From: Cellulomonas sp. KH9
Lineage (GTDB): Bacteria; Actinomycetota; Actinomycetes; Actinomycetales; Cellulomonadaceae
DNA: 64,000 nt
NCBI RefSeq assembly: GCF_900114185.1
Contig: NZ_FOSE01000003.1
Span: 434,001-498,000 of the forward strand
Reading direction: 5' to 3'
Part shown: piece by piece, positions 61,321-64,000 of the stretch
How positions within the stretch are numbered: position 1 is the first letter of the stretch
How the letters are laid out: each line of letters begins with the position of its first letter
Made by a program: the position numbers and the translations under genes
Notes under the pieces: model-generated
What the model was told of the DNA's origin: nothing
The model's input: only the letters and a program-made list of their open reading frames with translations
Database searches by the model: none

Positions 61321-61443
61321 ATGAAGAAGCTCACCGTCGCCACCCTGACCGCCGTCGTCGCCCTCGCCGGGCTCATCGGCGCGCCGGCCGCGGCGACCGC
61401 CTCCTCCCAGGTCACGGCGCCCTGCTGCAAGATCGCGATCTGA
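61321..61443 (+). CDS. 40-residue secreted mini-peptide, candidate signalling peptide
   Basis: ATG 61321 behind AAGGAG with seven-base spacing. The product has a textbook signal peptide: MKK, a hydrophobic core (LTVATLTAVVALAGLIG) and an Ala-rich cleavage zone APAAATA. It leaves a predicted mature peptide of about 13 residues, SSQVTAPCCKIAI. Such a short exported product with two adjacent cysteines next to an XRE-TPR regulator suggests a pheromone precursor; a small bacteriocin or toxin is possible. The palindrome over its promoter and the strong terminator behind it make it a discrete transcription unit. No family recognised. Confidence 0.75.
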   Translation: MKKLTVATLTAVVALAGLIGAPAAATASSQVTAPCCKIAI

Positions 61444-61468
61444 CGGGAGCGATCCCACACGACCCGCT

Positions 61469-61513
61469 CGCGCCGCCGGACCGGGGCCTCACGTGCCCCG
61501 GGCCGGCGGCGCG
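61469..61513. terminator. strong bidirectional terminator
   Basis: Left arm CGCGCCGCCGG-A-CCGGGGC (61469-61487) and right arm GCCCCGG-G-CCGGCGGCGCG (61495-61513) form 18 base pairs with one A-G mismatch and loop CTCACGT. It separates the peptide gene from the convergent small Sm-like gene. Confidence 0.88.
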
Positions 61514-61527
61514 GGTGGCCCGCTGCG

Positions 61528-61752
61528 TCACCGACCCGGCTGCCCGCGCAGCAGGAGCACGGACTCGACCGCGTCGATGCGGATGCACGGTGCCGCACCG
61601 GACGGTCCGACGAACACCACGTTCCCCGACAGCAGGCAGGACAGCGGACCGGTGTACTCGCGGCCGGAGAGCGTCCGGACGACGACCTCGCACCCGTCGA
61701 GGTGGCTGAGGTAGGCGCGCACGCCGGCGAGCGCGGGATCCACCGGGTCCAT
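61528..61752 (-). CDS. small Sm/SH3-like protein (74 aa)
   Basis: ATG 61752; TAGGTT lies at leaderless distance upstream and there is no ribosome-binding site. After a short helix (DPALAGVRAYLSHLDG) the protein follows the five-strand pattern of Sm/LSm barrels: CEVVVRTLSGREYTGPLSCL, NVVFVGPSG, then CIRIDAVESVLLLRG. Actinobacteria largely lack canonical Hfq, so an Sm-fold protein could be an RNA-binding regulator, but other SH3-type barrels share this pattern. Fold assignment is by eye. Confidence 0.6.
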   Translation of the reverse strand: MDPVDPALAGVRAYLSHLDGCEVVVRTLSGREYTGPLSCLLSGNVVFVGPSGAAPCIRIDAVESVLLLRGQPGR

Positions 61753-61847
61753 CGGCCGAACCTATCCCGCACGACGGCTCCCGCGCGTCGCCCGTCCCGG
61801 TGGTGCGCAGGCGTCACCGACGCACCGGGTGGCCGCGGCGCGGTGCG

Positions 61848-63149
61848 TCAGCGGGGCCGGCTGCGGCGCAGCACCTCGCGCAGCGGCGGGACCACCGTGC
61901 CCGCCTGCGCCAGGGCGACGCGGGTGCGGCGCCGGCTGCTCACGACCCCGAGCACACCGGCCACCCACGGCACGAGGAGCACGGCGAACGCCACCCGGTA
62001 CGCGTCGAGCGTGTACGTGCTCACCCCCGGTGGCGACACGAGCTCGAGGACCACCCCGACCGCCAGCACCCCGATGATCGTGGACGCGAAGCCGCCGGTG
62101 TTGACGAACCCGGTCGCCGTGCCCAGCCGGTCGGGCGGCGTGAAGGTGCGGGCGTAGTCGATGCCGACGAGGGACACCGGGCCCCCGGCCCCGAGGACCA
62201 TCGCGAAGACCACGAGCACGGGGAACGGCCGGGGGGTGTCGGGGACGAGGACCGTGACCCAGGCGACCAGCGTCGCCGCCGCCGACATCAGCACCACCCA
62301 GGACCGGCGCAGCGGGTGCCGCCCGGTGAACAGGCCGACGACCGGGCCCGTCACCATCGCCGCCAGCGTCATCGCGGTGAGCAGCAGGGACGCCTCGGCC
62401 GGGGTGCGGCCCTGGGCGGTGACGAAGAACGGGACGCCCCACAGCATCGCCACGACGTTGAACGAGAACGGTGTGAGGAAGTGGGACCAGAAGCCCAGCC
62501 GGGTGCCCGCGGGCTGGGCGGCGACCCGCACGGCGGGCACGAAGCGCTCCCGGGTGTGGGGTCCCGGCGGTCGCGGGGGCGGCGCGCCGATCCCGACGGC
62601 GGCGGCCACCGTGACGGCGGCACCGGCCACGGCGAGCACGCCGAAGGTCGTCGTCCAGCCGGACGTGTGCAGGACCCATGCCACGGCGAGGGCGGACACG
62701 ATCTGCCCCGACTGCCCGACCAGGCCCGTGACCTGCACCATCACCGGCACGCGGCGAGGCTCGAAGCGTTCGGCGATGAGGCGGCAGGCGCTGATGAAGA
62801 TGGCCGCGTCGCCCCCGCCGATCAGGGCGCGGGCGACCAGCGCGGTGGGCACGTCGTCCGCCACCGCCAGCACGCCCTGGCCGACGGCCATGACCGCGGA
62901 CCCCACCGTGATGAGGGTGCGGGCGCCGAGGCGGTCGACCAGGCGCCCGGCGGGGATCTGCAGGAGGGCGTACACGGCGAGCTGCAGCACCGAGAACAGG
63001 GCCAGCCCGGTGGCCCCGAGGTCGAACCGGGCGATGGCCTCGACGCCTGCCACGCCCAGGGCCGTGCGGTGCACAACGGCGACGAGGTAGGCCGTCGCGG
63101 CCACGGCCCACACGGCCGTGGCCCCGGTGGGCCCCCGGTGCCCCGTCAT
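61848..63149 (-). CDS. MFS transporter
   Basis: ATG 63149 with GGGGGA upstream; 433 residues and about twelve hydrophobic helices. The loop 2-3 signature of the major facilitator superfamily is seen as GRLVDRLGARTLITVGS, and a related GLFTGRHPLRRSW motif lies in the second half. It resembles nitrate/oxalate- or sugar-phosphate-type and general drug/metabolite MFS carriers; substrate cannot be predicted. A long proline-rich central loop (about 205-225) separates the halves. Confidence 0.88.
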   Translation of the reverse strand: MTGHRGPTGATAVWAVAATAYLVAVVHRTALGVAGVEAIARFDLGATGLALFSVLQLAVYALLQIPAGRLVDRLGARTLITVGSAVMAVGQGVLAVADDVPTALVARALIGGGDAAIFISACRLIAERFEPRRVPVMVQVTGLVGQSGQIVSALAVAWVLHTSGWTTTFGVLAVAGAAVTVAAAVGIGAPPPRPPGPHTRERFVPAVRVAAQPAGTRLGFWSHFLTPFSFNVVAMLWGVPFFVTAQGRTPAEASLLLTAMTLAAMVTGPVVGLFTGRHPLRRSWVVLMSAAATLVAWVTVLVPDTPRPFPVLVVFAMVLGAGGPVSLVGIDYARTFTPPDRLGTATGFVNTGGFASTIIGVLAVGVVLELVSPPGVSTYTLDAYRVAFAVLLVPWVAGVLGVVSSRRRTRVALAQAGTVVPPLREVLRRSRPR

Positions 63150-63297
63150 GCGTCCCCCGATCGTGGTCACCGACCGGGGGTGGAGTGATGTCGTCCCTGG
63201 TCGGGCGTGCTGCCTGCGTTGACTGCGACGTTCCGGGCGCGGCGGCGCCCGTCCCGCCCTCGATGATCCCACCCGCAGGAGGCGTTGGCCTGGACAG

Positions 63298-63326
63298 TTG
63301 ACCAAGAGTTACCGAGGGCGCATCAT
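63298..63326 (+). promoter_or_regulatory. promoter of candidate small RNA
   Basis: TTGACC (63298-63303), 17-bp spacer, CATCAT (63321-63326), a plausible housekeeping-type promoter with no coding gene starting just downstream. The 63150-63297 stretch to its left shows no gene. Confidence 0.45.
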
Positions 63327-63332
63327 TGACCT

Positions 63333-63423
63333 CGACGGTGCGTATCGCCTGCCCCCTGCGCGGTGCGCACCGTCTTCAACTTCTCGATCCGACGGGACGG
63401 GCCCCAGCGGCCCGTCCCGTCGG
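63333..63423 (+). ncRNA. candidate structured small RNA
   Basis: About 90 nt between the promoter at 63298 and a terminator hairpin. A 9-bp stem GACGGTGCG (63334-63342) / CGCACCGTC (63366-63374) closes a loop carrying a C-rich GCCCCCTGC segment, followed by a short single strand (TTCAACTTCTCG) and the terminator stem. The C-rich loop recalls C-rich-loop small RNAs of actinobacteria such as 6C RNA, but the match is loose. No open frame explains it. Confidence 0.45.
63389..63423 (+). terminator. perfect-stem terminator
   Basis: Fifteen-bp perfect stem CCGACGGGACGGGCC (63389-63403) and GGCCCGTCCCGTCGG (63409-63423) with loop CCAGC. Placed between the divergent MFS and DUF4011-type genes, where a terminator makes sense only for a separate short transcript. 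Confidence 0.85.
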
Positions 63424-63553
63424 TCGTTCCCGGCCGGCGCGCGCGCCGAGCCCCGAGGGGCCGCGCCACCCGGTCGGGTGCAACCCCGCGCAACCCGGGC
63501 GGTCCCGGCGTGGCCGCCGGAGGATCGGACCACCGCGCGGTTACCGTGCCAGG

Positions 63554-64000
63554 GTGACCGCTCCCGCCCGCACCCCCGGCACCCCCGCCGGCACCTCGGT
63601 GCCCGCCGAGGGTGACGCCGCCACGGCCGAGGGCACCGACGCGGTCGAGGCCCCACCCGTGGCGCTCGTCGAGCCGCCGTCGCCCGCCGAGCTCCTCGAG
63701 GGTGCGGTCGCGACCTGGCGTGCCGCGCTCGTCGAGGCCGCCGGCGCCTCGACGCTCGCCGACGTCGACCAGCTCGGCGACGCCGCCCTCGACCTGTCGT
63801 CCGCCCACCCCTCCGGGATGGCCCAGCTCTTCGCCGGGCGCCCCACGCGCCTGTCCAACCTCGTGCGGGAACCCGGCGCCCTGTCCAGCGCCCGCCGCCG
63901 GGCGCGTGCCGTCAGCGCGCGCGCCGCCGGGTACACGCAGCGCTACGGGATCGCCTCGACGTCCCTGGCCATCGGGGTCGCCACCTGGACCGACCGGTCC
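63554..64000 (+). CDS. DUF4011-type protein (large helicase-like), N-terminal fragment
   Basis: GTG 63554 with TACCGT (63543-63548) at leaderless distance; runs off the right edge after 149 codons. After a Pro/Ala/Thr-rich acidic leader the sequence has WRAALVEAAGASTLADVDQL, LDLSSAHPSGMAQLFAGRPT, LSNLVREPG and ASTSLAIGVATW. This order matches what I recall of the N-terminal DUF4011 region of very large actinobacterial AAA/superfamily I helicase-like proteins. The catalytic part is outside the window, so function is inferred only from this region. Confidence 0.55.
   Translation, partial: MTAPARTPGTPAGTSVPAEGDAATAEGTDAVEAPPVALVEPPSPAELLEGAVATWRAALVEAAGASTLADVDQLGDAALDLSSAHPSGMAQLFAGRPTRLSNLVREPGALSSARRRARAVSARAAGYTQRYGIASTSLAIGVATWTDRS

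Overview
The window is very GC-rich, with frequent GTG starts, GTGA stop/start overlaps, several apparently leaderless genes and class-E-type (LAxTG) surface anchoring. It also carries secreted or intracellular plant-polysaccharide enzymes (GH10 xylanase, GH39 xylosidase-type enzyme, GH13 and two GH15 enzymes). Together these point to a cellulolytic or xylanolytic actinobacterium, most like Cellulomonas or a relative. That assignment is inference from gene content, not a database match.

Layout. 1-8.3 kb: start of a BCCT-type transporter (minus), a GH13 enzyme, small unknown genes with a four-helix membrane protein, a decayed secreted-protein locus (one gene truncated, the next interrupted by an in-frame TAA), a minus-strand operon of a small WXG-like protein, a 702-residue protein and a lipoprotein, then tRNA-Arg(CCT). 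8.3-20.6 kb: the most unusual block. A two-gene overlapping operon encodes a HEPN-CBS protein and a ~2560-residue membrane NTPase with an Arg-for-Lys Walker A. It is flanked on both sides by genes for exported DUF1524/HNH-type nucleases carrying excalibur domains. 21-28.8 kb: GH10 xylanase with promoter and LacI-like operator, an SNF2 helicase, a flavin reductase divergent from a MarR regulator, a GXWXG/DUF4334 protein and a fatty-acid desaturase. 28.9-36.5 kb: a giant vWA/Ig-repeat LAxTG surface protein and a Phd-PIN toxin-antitoxin pair.

36.5-54.7 kb: TPP-dependent oxidase/decarboxylase, L,D-transpeptidase lipoprotein, DUF427 protein, ECF42-type sigma factor with its DGPF partner, FAD monooxygenase preceded by a striking array of 13-bp palindromes with 31-bp period, CocE-type hydrolase, two tandem GH15 paralogues, two very small acidic proteins, a LigD-like PE-Pol protein lacking the ligase domain, a BrkB/YihY membrane protein and a GH39 gene under twin palindromic operators. 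54.8-64 kb: two paralogous histidine kinases flanking one response regulator, an unknown protein, a CPBP protease, an XRE-TPR regulator followed by a 40-codon secreted peptide gene whose promoter overlaps a 34-bp palindrome, a small Sm/SH3-like protein, an MFS transporter, a possible structured small RNA and the start of a DUF4011-type protein.

Two candidates for undescribed systems stand out: (1) the HEPN-CBS plus giant membrane STAND-like NTPase operon at 10.8-19.2 kb, which looks like a conflict/immune module; (2) the XRE-TPR regulator with a CysCys-containing secreted mini-peptide at 59.9-61.4 kb, which looks like an RRNPP-style peptide signalling cassette in a high-GC actinobacterium. 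Both functional readings are inferences from domain logic and gene arrangement.
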